Both the position numbers and the translations under genes were made by a program. From positions 124,001-188,000 of the forward strand of contig JAGFNW010000007.1 of NCBI GenBank assembly GCA_017592665.1: 64,000 bases of DNA, written 5' to 3'. The stretch comes from Streptosporangiaceae bacterium NEAU-GS5 (GTDB lineage Bacteria > Actinomycetota > Actinomycetes > Streptosporangiales > Streptosporangiaceae). This document shows, piece by piece, positions 45,644 through 56,083 of this stretch (positions within the stretch are counted from its first letter, which is position 1; each line of letters begins with the position of its first letter). The notes beneath the pieces were generated by a model. That model ran no database searches. It was not told the DNA's origin and worked only from the letters and a program-made list of their open reading frames with translations.

Positions 45644-48600
45644 ATGCCTGTGCGGTTCGAGTTCCGCCACGGCACAATGACCGGCGTGGCCGCCGTCCTG
45701 ACGGTCGTCGTCTTCGCGAACGGGCTCCCGGCCGCGGCCAACGCGGCCGCGCCGTTCGAGCGGCTCACCCCGCAGGTTGAGCACGTGGTCACCGGCACGG
45801 CCGCGAAGCCGGTGCCGTACGCCACCGACCCGGCCGTGGCCGCGGCTCTCACCAGGTCACCGGCGACCGCGGTCTGGCCCGCGGCGGCGACGACCACCGT
45901 GGATCCCAGCGCCGCCGCACAGGTGAAAGGCGTGCCCATAGCCCTTTCGCCGGCCGTCACCGTGGCAGCGGGCCGCGTGTCGGCGCAGGGCGGTTCGCCG
46001 GCGCAGGTGCCGGCGAAGGTGACCCTGCAGGTCCTCGATCGGGCGTCCACCAGCGCCCTGCCGGACGCCCTGGTGGTACGGGTCTCCCGTGCCGACGGCC
46101 TCACCGCCGCGTCCCGGACCCGTTTGACCATGGACTACTCGAGCTTCCGCACCGCGTTCGGCGGGGACTGGGCCCGGCGCCTGCACCTGGAGGCGCTGCC
46201 CGCGTGCGCGTCGAGCACGCCGTACGCCCCGCAATGCCAGGGGCGCGCCCTGCCGTCCGACAACAACGGCACCGCGGTGAGCGCCGACGTCGACGTGCCG
46301 GGGTCCGGGCAGGCCCCGGCATTGCTGGCGCTCACGGCCGGGCCCTCCGGCAAATCGGGCACCTTCGCGGCGACGACGCTCAGCGCGACCGGGACCTGGG
46401 AGGCCGGCGGCTCGTCCGGCGACTTCTCCTGGGCGTATCCGGTCCGCGTGCCACCAGGGCTCGGCGGACCCGAGCCCAAGCTCACGCTCGGGTATTCGGC
46501 GCAGAGCGTGGACGGCCGGCACGCCAGCACCAACAACCAGCCGTCCTGGGTGGGCCAGGGCTTCGACATGTGGTCGGGCTTCGTGGAACGGCGCTACAAG
46601 GGCTGCGCGGACGACATGGGCGGCACGGCCAACAACACCACGGCGACGGGCGACCAGTGCTGGGGCACCGACAACGCCACGATGTCGCTCGGCGGCCGCA
46701 CGACGGAGCTGATCCGCGACGACGCGACCGGGGCCTGGCATCCGAAGGCCGACGACGGCTCGCGGATCGAGCACCTGACGGGCGCGGTGAACGGCGACGA
46801 CAACGGCGAATACTGGAAGATCACCCAGCCCGACGGCACCCAATACTGGTTCGGCCTCAACCGCCTGCCCGGCTGGGTCTCGGGCAAGCCCGTCACCAAC
46901 TCCGCGTGGACGGTTCCCGTCGCTGGAAACAACACGGGCGAGCCCTGCCGCCAGACCACGTTCGACGCGTCGTTCTGCACCCAGGCGTATCGCTGGAATC
47001 TGGACTACGTCGTCGACCCGCGCGGCAACTCCATGTCGTACTGGTACGGCACGGAGTCGAACAAGTACGCCCGGAACGGCGACCCCGCCAAGGTGTCCAC
47101 ATACATCCGGGGCGGCTACCTGACCAAGATCGACTACGGCACGCGCACCTCCGCCGAATTCGGCAACGCGCCTGCGCGGGTGCTGTTCACCGTGGCCAAC
47201 CGATGCCTGCCGAACACCACGTGCGACTCGGCGCACCCCGCGAACTGGCCGGACGTGCCGTGGGACCAGAACTGCGCCGCGAGCACCTGCACCCAGTTCT
47301 CCCCGACCTTCTGGGTCAACACTCGGCTCCAGACCATCAAGACCCAGGTGTGGGGCGGCTCGGCGTACCGGGACGTGGAGGCCTGGACGCTCAGCCACAG
47401 CTACCCGCAACCCGGTGACGGCACCCTGCCGGGCCTGTGGCTGAACGGCATCAGCCACAGCGGGCTCCTGGGCGGCGGCGCGTCCGTCCCCGACGTCACG
47501 TTCACCGGCGTCCAACTGCCCAACCGGGTCGACACCGTGGACGGATCCCCCGCGATGAACTGGTGGCGGGTCGCCTCGATCCGCAACGGCACGGGCGGCG
47601 AGATCTCCGTGTCGTACTCCAAGCAGGAATGCGTGCCGGGCGTGAAGATGCCCACGGCGCCGGAGTCCAACACCATGCGCTGCTACCCGGTGATCTGGGC
47701 GCCCGAGGGCGCCACCAAGGCGATCACCGACTGGTTCAACAAGTACGTCGTCGACTCCGTCACCGAGACCGACCACACCGGCCAATCGCCCCGCGTCCTC
47801 ACCACGTACACCTACAAGGGCGCCCCCGGCTGGCACTACACCGACGACGACGGACTGACCCCCGCGAAGGGCCGCACCTGGTCCCAGTGGCGTGGCTACG
47901 AGGTCGTCGGCACGGCCAAGGGCGAGCCGGGGCAGCAGTCGTACGGCGAGATCCGCTACTTCCGCGGCATGGACGGCGACCATCTGCCCTCCGGGACCCG
48001 CCACGCCGTCGTCACCGACTCGCGCAACGGCACGTTCACCGACGCGGACGGCTACAGCGGGCAGACCCGCGAACGCATCACCTACAACGGCGCCGGAGGG
48101 GCGGAGATCAGCTCCATCCTGACCGACCCGTGGATGTCCGCGCCGACCGCCACCCGGACCATCAACGGCGTGACGACCGACGCCCGCCACGTCAACATCG
48201 CGGCGAGCGTGCAACGCATCGCGCTGGACGGCGGCCGCGGCGAGCTGACCACCAAGACGGTCAACGCCTTCGACTCGTTCGGCGGCAAAACGGAGAGCAC
48301 CGACTACGGCGACGTCAACGACCCGGACGACGACCAGTGCACGAAGTACACCTACGCCCGCAACACCACCGCCTGGCTCGTCAGCTACGTCTCCCGCACG
48401 CAGACCTACGGCCTGAGCTGCGACCGCACCCCCACCAGCGCCGACCAGATCATCGCCGACGCGCGCACCTCCTACGACGGCCAGCCGTTCGGCGCCGCGC
48501 CCACCAAGGGCGAGGCGACCGCCGAGGAGTCGCTGAAGGACTGGTCGAACGGCACGCCCGCCTACATCACGACCACGCGCACGGCCTACGACGGCAACGG

Positions 48601-51600
48601 GCGCGTGACCGACACCTGGGACGTCCTGAACAACCACACGACCACGGCCTACACCCCGGCGACCGGCGGACCGCTGACCCGCACCGTGGAGACCAACCCG
48701 CTGGGCTTCACCACCACGACCGACCTCGAACCGGCCTGGGGCGCCACAACGGGCGTGACCGATCCGAACGGCCGGCGCACCGACGTCGGCTACGACCCGC
48801 TCGGCCGCACGATCGCCGTCTGGCAGCCCGGCCGGGTGAAGGGCACGCAGTCGGCGAACACCACGTACGCCTACCTGATCCGGACCGACGGCCCACTCGC
48901 CGTCACCACGAACAAACTGGGCCCCAACGGGGGTTACATCACCGGCTACACGCTCTATGACGGGCTGGTCCGCCCGCGGCAGACCCAGGCGGCCGCCGAC
49001 GGGCCGACCGGCGGCGCGGTCATCACCGACACCCTGTACGACGCCGCCGGGCGGGACTACAAGATCAACGCGGCGTACGTGGCCGACGTCGCGCCGAGCA
49101 CGACCCTGTTCACCCCGGCCGGGGACAACCAGATCGCGGCCCAGACGCTCTCCCTCTATGACGGCAGCGGCCGGCCGACCGTCAAGGCGCTGCGCTCGCT
49201 CGGCGTGGAGAAATGGCGCACGTCCACCTACTACGGGGGCGACCACACCGACGTCACCCCGCCCGCCGGCGGCTTCGCCACGTCCACCGTGATCGACGGC
49301 CGAAACCGTACGGTGGCACGCCGCCAGTTCCACGGCGGCGCCCCGACCGGGGCCTTCGAGACGACGAGCTACGCCTTCAACGCGCGCGGCCTGCTCGCCG
49401 CGGTGACCGACACCGCGGGCAACCGGTGGAGCTACCAGTACGACGCCCGCGGCCGGCAGAGCAGAGTGACGGATCCGGACAAGGGGAGCACCACCTACAC
49501 CTACGACGACGCCGGACGGAAGCTGACCCAGACCGACGCGCGCGGGCAGACCCTCGCCTACACCTACGACGCGCTGGGCCGCGAGACGGCCGAATACGAC
49601 GGATCGGTGACGGGCGCCAAGCTGCTCGCCCGGACCTACGACACGCTGGCCAAGGGCCGGCCGACCGACGCCACCCGGTTCGCCGGCGGCAACGCCTACA
49701 CGGTCGCCACGACCGGATACGACCCGATGTACCGCCCGACCGGGACACGGGTCACCATTCCGGCGGCGGAGGGCGGCCTGGCCGGGACCTATCAGATCGG
49801 CATGGCGTACAAGGCCGACGGCAGCCTGGCGAGCACCACCCTTCCGGCGGCGGGCGGGCTGGCCCAGGAGACGCTCACCTACTCCTACTCCGACCTCGGC
49901 CGGCCGGCCTCGCTCGGCGGCATCAGCGACTATGTCACCGGCGCCCAATACACAAGGCTCGGCGAACCGGCCGTGCTGACCCTTTCGGCCGGCGGGCCGA
50001 TGGCCCAGATCGGGTTCTACTACGACGAGGCCACCCGCCGGCTCACCCGCGACCTGAACGTCCGGGAGACCAGCCCGTCCACGATCGCGGACACCAACCT
50101 CGTCTGGAGCCCCGCGGGCGACGTCACCTCCATCGCCGAGAAGGCGAGCGGCGACACCCAGTGCCTCCAATACGACGAACTACGCCGGCTCGCCCAGGCG
50201 TGGACCCCGTCCGGCGGAGACTGCGCCGCCGCTCCGTCCGCGACCGCGCTCGGCGGCCCGGCGCCCTACTGGCAGTCGTTCACCTACGACAAGGCCGGCG
50301 ACCGCGCCGGCCGGGTCGAGCATTCGGGCGCCGGCGACACGACCACGAGCTACGCCTACCCCGCCGCCGCGTCGGCGCAGCCGCACGCCCTGCTGTCGAC
50401 CACGACCACCAGCGCCGCGAGCGGCAGCCGCACCGCCGCCTACACCTACGACGCGACCGGCAACCTCCTGACGGCCCAGCCCGCCGGCGCCGGCGGCAAG
50501 GCGCTGACCTGGGACGCGGAAGGCCGCCTGGCCTCGACGGCCGACAGCGGCACCGGCGCCACGGCCGGCTACATCTACAACCCGGACGGCGACCCTCTCA
50601 TCCGGCACGACGGCAGCGGCGCGACGCTGTTCCTGCCCGGCATGGAAGTGCGGGCCGGCCCGGCCGGTCAGGCGTCCTGCACCCGCTTCTACACGTTCGG
50701 CCAGGCCACGGTCGCGCAGCGGACCGGCTCCGGCGTCACCTGGCTGATGGGCGACCACCAGGGCACGATCCAGTACGCCGTGGACGCGACCACGCAGGCG
50801 GTCGGCAAGCGGCTGCAGAAACCCTTCGGTGATCCGCGCGGCACCCTGCCGGCCTGGCCCAACAACCGCGGCTTCGTCGGCGGCGTCACCCAGCCGGACG
50901 GCCTGGTCCAGCTCGGCGCCCGGTTCTACGACGCCGGCACCGGCCGGTTCATCTCCCCCGACCCTGTCTTCGACGACGCCGACCCGGCGCAGATGATCAG
51001 CTACGGCTACGCCGCCAACAGCCCGGTCACCGCGAGCGACCCCTCCGGCCTGCGGTACGTCATGTCGGACTTCGGCGCCTACGGCCCGCCTCCACCACAC
51101 GAGCAGCCCGTTTCACCGCATCCGACCCCGACCTCGACCCCCTCCCCGACCACGCCAAGCCCTCAGCCAGACTGCGGTTTCGCCGGATTCAACTGCTGGG
51201 GCCGCCCTTCGCTCAACGCCGTCGGCAACGCCCTCAGCGGCGCCGGCAGCGCCCTCGCCACCTTCGGCGGCGGCCTGAAGGACTGGGCCTGGGAGCATCG
51301 CGGGGGCATAGTCGCCTTCGGGATCGGCCTCGGCTGTGGACTCGCCGGCGTGGCGACCTTGGGCGCCGCGGCCATCGCCTGCTTGGGCGCTGCCGCGATC
51401 GCGGGGACGGCGTGGCAGGTCGTCCCTGACCTCATCGCGGGAAAGCCTTTCACCGCGGGGAGCGTTCTCAACGCCCTGGGGGATGTCTATCAGGGCTTCA
51501 CCACGGGATACGGGCTCGGGGCATTGCTGCGCCTCCCTCTGTCGAAGGTCCTCCCCAGCCTGAAGCCGCCCCCCGGACCTACGACCGGAGGTCAGGGTCC

Positions 51601-51778
51601 CTCCTCCGGGTCGAACGGCTCCCCGCCCGGACCCACGAACGGGCCCACGAACGGCCCGTCGACCGGGCCGACGACGGGTCCGCTGCCCCAACTGCCCAAC
51701 ACGGGCCCCCTGGGCCCGGTCACGGGACCGCTGGACCCGGCCGCTCCGGTGATATCCCTGCTGCCGGTCACGCCGTGA
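45644..51778 (+). CDS. RHS repeat-associated core protein (polymorphic-toxin-like)
   Basis: The 2044-residue secreted protein has a signal peptide (residues 10-30) and an N-terminal part with VRVPPGLGGPEPKLTLGYS and SWVGQGFDMWSGFVERRY, as in actinomycete RHS proteins. Many YD repeats (YDxLGR, TYTYDDAGR) form the cocoon. The core closes with YDAGTGRFISPDP near residue 1760. The tail of about 245 residues is a Pro/Thr linker, a Gly/Ala-rich hydrophobic stretch and a GPT/GPL low-complexity end. No toxin fold is recognisable. The ATG at 45644 has GGAGG five bases upstream. It ends 11 bases inside the convergent SARP gene. Confidence 0.88.
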   Translation: MPVRFEFRHGTMTGVAAVLTVVVFANGLPAAANAAAPFERLTPQVEHVVTGTAAKPVPYATDPAVAAALTRSPATAVWPAAATTTVDPSAAAQVKGVPIALSPAVTVAAGRVSAQGGSPAQVPAKVTLQVLDRASTSALPDALVVRVSRADGLTAASRTRLTMDYSSFRTAFGGDWARRLHLEALPACASSTPYAPQCQGRALPSDNNGTAVSADVDVPGSGQAPALLALTAGPSGKSGTFAATTLSATGTWEAGGSSGDFSWAYPVRVPPGLGGPEPKLTLGYSAQSVDGRHASTNNQPSWVGQGFDMWSGFVERRYKGCADDMGGTANNTTATGDQCWGTDNATMSLGGRTTELIRDDATGAWHPKADDGSRIEHLTGAVNGDDNGEYWKITQPDGTQYWFGLNRLPGWVSGKPVTNSAWTVPVAGNNTGEPCRQTTFDASFCTQAYRWNLDYVVDPRGNSMSYWYGTESNKYARNGDPAKVSTYIRGGYLTKIDYGTRTSAEFGNAPARVLFTVANRCLPNTTCDSAHPANWPDVPWDQNCAASTCTQFSPTFWVNTRLQTIKTQVWGGSAYRDVEAWTLSHSYPQPGDGTLPGLWLNGISHSGLLGGGASVPDVTFTGVQLPNRVDTVDGSPAMNWWRVASIRNGTGGEISVSYSKQECVPGVKMPTAPESNTMRCYPVIWAPEGATKAITDWFNKYVVDSVTETDHTGQSPRVLTTYTYKGAPGWHYTDDDGLTPAKGRTWSQWRGYEVVGTAKGEPGQQSYGEIRYFRGMDGDHLPSGTRHAVVTDSRNGTFTDADGYSGQTRERITYNGAGGAEISSILTDPWMSAPTATRTINGVTTDARHVNIAASVQRIALDGGRGELTTKTVNAFDSFGGKTESTDYGDVNDPDDDQCTKYTYARNTTAWLVSYVSRTQTYGLSCDRTPTSADQIIADARTSYDGQPFGAAPTKGEATAEESLKDWSNGTPAYITTTRTAYDGNGRVTDTWDVLNNHTTTAYTPATGGPLTRTVETNPLGFTTTTDLEPAWGATTGVTDPNGRRTDVGYDPLGRTIAVWQPGRVKGTQSANTTYAYLIRTDGPLAVTTNKLGPNGGYITGYTLYDGLVRPRQTQAAADGPTGGAVITDTLYDAAGRDYKINAAYVADVAPSTTLFTPAGDNQIAAQTLSLYDGSGRPTVKALRSLGVEKWRTSTYYGGDHTDVTPPAGGFATSTVIDGRNRTVARRQFHGGAPTGAFETTSYAFNARGLLAAVTDTAGNRWSYQYDARGRQSRVTDPDKGSTTYTYDDAGRKLTQTDARGQTLAYTYDALGRETAEYDGSVTGAKLLARTYDTLAKGRPTDATRFAGGNAYTVATTGYDPMYRPTGTRVTIPAAEGGLAGTYQIGMAYKADGSLASTTLPAAGGLAQETLTYSYSDLGRPASLGGISDYVTGAQYTRLGEPAVLTLSAGGPMAQIGFYYDEATRRLTRDLNVRETSPSTIADTNLVWSPAGDVTSIAEKASGDTQCLQYDELRRLAQAWTPSGGDCAAAPSATALGGPAPYWQSFTYDKAGDRAGRVEHSGAGDTTTSYAYPAAASAQPHALLSTTTTSAASGSRTAAYTYDATGNLLTAQPAGAGGKALTWDAEGRLASTADSGTGATAGYIYNPDGDPLIRHDGSGATLFLPGMEVRAGPAGQASCTRFYTFGQATVAQRTGSGVTWLMGDHQGTIQYAVDATTQAVGKRLQKPFGDPRGTLPAWPNNRGFVGGVTQPDGLVQLGARFYDAGTGRFISPDPVFDDADPAQMISYGYAANSPVTASDPSGLRYVMSDFGAYGPPPPHEQPVSPHPTPTSTPSPTTPSPQPDCGFAGFNCWGRPSLNAVGNALSGAGSALATFGGGLKDWAWEHRGGIVAFGIGLGCGLAGVATLGAAAIACLGAAAIAGTAWQVVPDLIAGKPFTAGSVLNALGDVYQGFTTGYGLGALLRLPLSKVLPSLKPPPGPTTGGQGPSSGSNGSPPGPTNGPTNGPSTGPTTGPLPQLPNTGPLGPVTGPLDPAAPVISLLPVTP

Positions 51779-54700
51779 GGGCGTCGCGGCCGACCTCGTC
51801 GGCGGCGCGAAGGAGGTCGGCCTCGGGGGAACCCAGGGCTTCGAACAGAGCCAGGGCGGCCTGGCGATGAGCGACGGCGGCCTCCGTGTCGCCGGCACGC
51901 CGGCTCGACTCGCCCAGGCCGGCCAGGGCCCGGGCGAGTCCGAGCCGGTAGCCCGTGCCGTCCAGGGCGGCGACCGCCTCGCGTCCGCGTTCGACGGCCT
52001 TCCCTACGTCGTCGCGTGCGAGTGCGGTCGCCGCCAGTTCGGTCAGGGCCTCCGCCTCCAGGAGCCGGAAGCGGCCGTCGCGGGACAGCGCGAGCGCCCG
52101 GTCGGCCGCGCCGTCGGCCGCGCCGTACCGGCCCAGATCGCGAAGGGCCGCGGCGAGGGCGATGCCGGCCTGCGCCGCGCGGAGGTGGTTGTCCGACCGG
52201 CAGAGCCGCAGCACGTGCCGGAACCGGTCGATCGCCTCGGCGGCGCGGCCGGTGCGCCGCTCCACCGCGCCGAGTATGAGCTCGGCGTTCACTTCCAGGA
52301 CCTGGTTCGCCGTGCGACCGGCCACCTCCACCGACCTCCGGGCGTGTTCCAGCGCCTGCTCGTGGCGGCCGCAGTCCAGGTGGATGCCGGCCAGCCGTAC
52401 CTCCGCGGACGCCTCGCCGGCCAGGTCGCCCACCTCCGCGCAGACGGCCAGGACCTCCTCCGCCGTGGCGAGGGCGGCCGCCCATTCGCCGGCCAGCCAC
52501 AAGGCGCCGCTGAGGTTGTTCAGCGCGAAGGCCACGCCGGAGCGGGAGCCGAGTTCACGGTGCAGGGCCAGCGCGCGACGCCGGTTCTCGATGGCCTCGT
52601 TGAGCCGGCCCAGCCGCTCGTGGAGGGTGCCGAGGTTGTTCAGCAGCGCCGCCTGGCCGCCCAGGTGACCGGCGGCCGCGCCCGCGTTCAAAGCGCGGGC
52701 GAAGTACTCCGCGGCGGGTTCGAGCAGGCCGTGCGCGCTGTGCACCATGCCGAGGGTGTTCAGCGCGGCGACCTCGCAGAGCGCCCAGCCACTCTTCTCG
52801 GCCAGCCGCCGCGCGGTCGTGGCGTGGCCGATCGCCTGGTCCCGCGAGGCGAGATTGTGGTGGGCGTCGGCCAGCGACAGGTACGCCGCGGCGGCGGCCC
52901 GGTCGTCGGCCGCGGACTCCGCCGCGCCACGGGCCGCCTCGGCCACGGCCAGCCACTCGACCCGGCACTGCCGCAGCCAGAAGTAGCCCCGCAACGTGTC
53001 GGCCAGCAGCCAGACCGGCCGGCCGAGCCCCTGGTCCGCGGCCTGGCGAAGCACCGCCACAAGGTTCGCGAGTTCGGCGTCCAGCCAGGCGCCCGCCTGG
53101 TGGGCGCCGGCGAAGGTCCTGGCCGCGGCATCGCCCTCGGTCTCGGGCATCGGCAGCCGCAGCATGTGCGGGTAGAGCACGCGGGCCGCGGCGTCGGCGG
53201 TGCGCAGGTACCAGGTGATGAGCCGCGCCAGCGCCGCCTCGCCGGCCGGTTCGCCGTCGTGGGCCAGGGCGAGCCGGGAGGCGTACAGCTTGATCAGGTC
53301 GTGCAGGCTGAATCTGCCGGGCGCCGACTCCTGCGCCATGTGCGCGTCGGTCAGCTCGGCGAGGACGGGCGCGGCCGACGACGCGGGGAGGCCGGCCAGC
53401 GCCGCGGCGGCCTCGACGTCGGCGTCCGATCCGGGCACCAGGCCCAGCAGCCGGAACAGCCGACGCGCCGGAGCGGACAACCGCTGGTATGACAGATCGA
53501 AGGCGGCGGCCACGGTCGCCTTCGGGTCGCCCGGGACGCTCAGGGCGTCCAGCCGGTCGGCATCGCGCAGCGCGGCGACCTGATCCTCGATCCGCAGACC
53601 GGGATGGCGGGCCGGGCCGGCCGCGGCGAGCCGCACGGCCAGCGGCAGGTGGCCGCAGAGGTCGGCGAGCTCCGCGGTGGCCTCCGATTCGGTCATCACG
53701 CGGTCTTCGCCGATCAGGCGCCCCATGAGGGCCAGCGACTCCGGTGGGGTGAAGGCGCCGAGCGGGAGCCGCTCCGATCCGTCGACGACGACCAGGCCGT
53801 CCATCTGGTGCCGGCTGGTGATCAGCGTGAAGCATCCGGGGCCGGCCGGCATCAGGGGCCGGACGTGTTCAGGATCGGCCGCGTTGTCCAGCAGGACCAG
53901 CGCGCGGCGGCCGGCGAGCATCGACCGATACAGCGCCGCGGCCTCGTCGACCTCGACCGGTACGCCTTCGGGGGCGACGCCGAGCGCCCGCAGGAACCGT
54001 GCGAGCGCCTCCAGCGGCGCGATGGGACGTCCCTGGGCGTACCCCCGGAGATCGGCGTAGAGCTGTCCGTCCGGAAACCGGTCGGCCACCTTGTGGGCCC
54101 AGAACGTGGCGAGTGTGGTCTTGCCGGTGCCGGCCGGCCCGACGACGGCGACGGACGCACCGCCCGCCGACAGCGCCGTGTCCAGGTGGTCGAGATGGCC
54201 GATCCGGCCGGTGAAGTGGCGGGCCACGGCCGGCAACTGCCGGGGAACCACCGCCCTGGCCGCCTGACCCGCCTGGCCCGGTGGTCCGGCCTGGGTCATC
54301 GCGACCGCTTGCAGCGCGGGATCGGCGCGCAGCATGCGCTCGTGCCGTTCGGTCAGCTTCTGATCGGGGTCGACCCCGAGTTCGTCGCGCAACCGGCGGC
54401 GAAGCGTGCGGTAGGTCTTCAGCGCCTCGGCCTGCCGTCCGCTGCGATAGAGGGCGAGCATGAGGTGGCCGACCAGGCCCTCCCGCAGAGGTTCGGCGGC
54501 GGCCAGTTCGGTGAGCGGTCCGACCAGATCCTGGTGACGGCCGAGGCACAGTTCCACTTCGGCGTACTGCTCCCAGGCGACCAGACGCTGTTCGTCGAGA
54601 TTCGACGTCGCCGGGGCGAGGGCCCTGCTGTCCAGGCCGTCCAGGGCGGGCCCGCGCCAGAGCGCGAGCGCGGCCCGCAACTCGGCCGCGGCCTGGTCGT

Positions 54701-55055
54701 TCAGGCCCTGGGCCGTCAGTTCGCGAGCGGCGCTGCGGTGGGCGTGGAACGCGACCGTGTCGATCTCTCCAGCGGGTATCAGCATCCGGTAGCCGGTGCC
54801 CGTCGCGTGCAGCCGCGCCGGATCGCCGGCCCGGGTCAGCGCGCCGCGCAGCGCCGAGACGCAGTTGCGGGTCACCTTCACGGCGCTCCGCGGTGGCTCC
54901 TCATCCCACAGGGCGGCCACCAGCGCGGCCACCGGGACCATCTCACCGGCCCGCAGCAACAGCGCCGCCGCCACCTTCGCCTGCCGCGGGCCCCCGAGAT
55001 CGACCGGCGTGTCCGGCTCCCCCACCATCAGTGGGCCAAGCAGCCGATACCGCAT
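51768..55055 (-). CDS. SARP/AfsR-family transcriptional regulator
   Basis: The 1095-residue regulator has an OmpR-like DNA-binding domain (residues 1-95, MRYRLLGPLMVGEPDTPVDL), a BTAD domain (about residues 100-250, WRGPALDGLDSRALAPATSN, ALKTYRTLRRRLRDELGVDP), an NB-ARC ATPase (P-loop VVGPAGTGKTT about residue 305, ALVLLDNAADPEHVRPLMPA), and TPR repeats to the end. I chose the ATG at 55055 because GGGAGG precedes it; a longer frame adds 41 unlike residues. AfsR-type proteins control antibiotic or secondary metabolism, but no biosynthetic cluster is visible here. Confidence 0.92.
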   Translation of the reverse strand: MRYRLLGPLMVGEPDTPVDLGGPRQAKVAAALLLRAGEMVPVAALVAALWDEEPPRSAVKVTRNCVSALRGALTRAGDPARLHATGTGYRMLIPAGEIDTVAFHAHRSAARELTAQGLNDQAAAELRAALALWRGPALDGLDSRALAPATSNLDEQRLVAWEQYAEVELCLGRHQDLVGPLTELAAAEPLREGLVGHLMLALYRSGRQAEALKTYRTLRRRLRDELGVDPDQKLTERHERMLRADPALQAVAMTQAGPPGQAGQAARAVVPRQLPAVARHFTGRIGHLDHLDTALSAGGASVAVVGPAGTGKTTLATFWAHKVADRFPDGQLYADLRGYAQGRPIAPLEALARFLRALGVAPEGVPVEVDEAAALYRSMLAGRRALVLLDNAADPEHVRPLMPAGPGCFTLITSRHQMDGLVVVDGSERLPLGAFTPPESLALMGRLIGEDRVMTESEATAELADLCGHLPLAVRLAAAGPARHPGLRIEDQVAALRDADRLDALSVPGDPKATVAAAFDLSYQRLSAPARRLFRLLGLVPGSDADVEAAAALAGLPASSAAPVLAELTDAHMAQESAPGRFSLHDLIKLYASRLALAHDGEPAGEAALARLITWYLRTADAAARVLYPHMLRLPMPETEGDAAARTFAGAHQAGAWLDAELANLVAVLRQAADQGLGRPVWLLADTLRGYFWLRQCRVEWLAVAEAARGAAESAADDRAAAAAYLSLADAHHNLASRDQAIGHATTARRLAEKSGWALCEVAALNTLGMVHSAHGLLEPAAEYFARALNAGAAAGHLGGQAALLNNLGTLHERLGRLNEAIENRRRALALHRELGSRSGVAFALNNLSGALWLAGEWAAALATAEEVLAVCAEVGDLAGEASAEVRLAGIHLDCGRHEQALEHARRSVEVAGRTANQVLEVNAELILGAVERRTGRAAEAIDRFRHVLRLCRSDNHLRAAQAGIALAAALRDLGRYGAADGAADRALALSRDGRFRLLEAEALTELAATALARDDVGKAVERGREAVAALDGTGYRLGLARALAGLGESSRRAGDTEAAVAHRQAALALFEALGSPEADLLRAADEVGRDALTA

Positions 55056-55237
55056 GCGGTCCTCCCGTGTGGGGGTGACGAAGTGCACAGAAAAGGGCAC
55101 TCGCAGTGTGCATGCCGGCGCGCACGCCCACCTGTCGGGTGAAGACCGGACAGCCGATGTCACGCCAATGACGGACATACGCGAGGCCGGGACATTCGTC
55201 CAAGACCGGGGGGCGGCGGGTTGGGCACCATCGCCGC

Positions 55238-56083
55238 ATGAGTGAGTTTGACGTTCAGCACTCGCAGGGGATGCACGTGGTCCACGACGGCTCGCGCGAG
55301 GCGTCGCCGCTGTTGCTCATCCATGGTTCGGGGGCGTCGGGCGAGTGCTGGCGCCCTATGGTCCCGGCGCTCGCCGGCCACCATCACGTCATCCGCGTCG
55401 ACCTCCCGGGCTGCGGCCAATCCCCTCCCGCGTCGTCGTACGACGTGACCGTGCAGGCCGGCAAGGTGGCGGCGCTGCTCGACGACCTCGGCCTGCGTTC
55501 CGTCGCCGTGGCCGGGCACTCCGGCGGCGGCTACGTCGGCACCGCGCTTGCCGAACAGCGCCCCGATCTGGTGGGGTCGTTGGCGCTGATCAGCACGGGC
55601 CCGCGGATGGACGCGCTTTTCCCGCAACCGCTCATCCTCCGGGTGCTGCTGGGCCCGCCGTTCGGGCGGATTCTCTGGTCGAGGCGATCGGACGCGATGA
55701 TCCGTGGCGGGATCAAATCGACGACCGCTCGGGCGGTGGACATCCCGGACGACCTGGTCGCCGAGATGCGGGGCACCACGTACGGCGCGTTCAGAGGGGT
55801 GCTGCGCGAGAACGGCGCGTACCTCACCGCACGGAGCGTGCCCGAGCGTCTGTCCGCCCTCGGCGTGCCGCTGCTGGTCATCTTCGGCGCGGCCGACCCC
55901 CGCTGGAATCCGGCGTCGGCGCGCCTGTACGAAGCGGTGCCCGGCGCACGAGTGGAGATGCTGCCCGGCGTCGGGCACATACCCATGATCGAAGCGCCGG
56001 AGGAGACCACCCGGCTGCTGCTGGGCTTCACGACCGGAAGCGGCCTAGGCTGGACGGGTGATGTCGGGCGCGACACCGCTTGA
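55238..56083 (+). CDS. Alpha/beta hydrolase
   Basis: The 281-residue hydrolase has the oxyanion-loop LLIHGSGASGECW, the nucleophile Ser in VAGHSGGGYVG (about residue 94), a probable Asp in IFGAADPRWNP, and the His in GVGHIPMIEAPEE. The cap region is of the usual size. The substrate is unknown. It overlaps the AraC regulator by 23 bases, and the regulator may control it. Confidence 0.9.
   Translation: MSEFDVQHSQGMHVVHDGSREASPLLLIHGSGASGECWRPMVPALAGHHHVIRVDLPGCGQSPPASSYDVTVQAGKVAALLDDLGLRSVAVAGHSGGGYVGTALAEQRPDLVGSLALISTGPRMDALFPQPLILRVLLGPPFGRILWSRRSDAMIRGGIKSTTARAVDIPDDLVAEMRGTTYGAFRGVLRENGAYLTARSVPERLSALGVPLLVIFGAADPRWNPASARLYEAVPGARVEMLPGVGHIPMIEAPEETTRLLLGFTTGSGLGWTGDVGRDTA

Noticed and set aside
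45857-50170. 1437-codon minus-strand frame opposite the RHS gene
   Set aside because: The forward frame has unmistakable YD repeats. The reverse frame is an antisense shadow.
55056-55237. Possible SARP binding repeats in the SARP/hydrolase divergent gap
   Set aside because: I could not find direct repeats at regular 11- or 22-base spacing, only scattered GCACTC/GTGTGC similarity.
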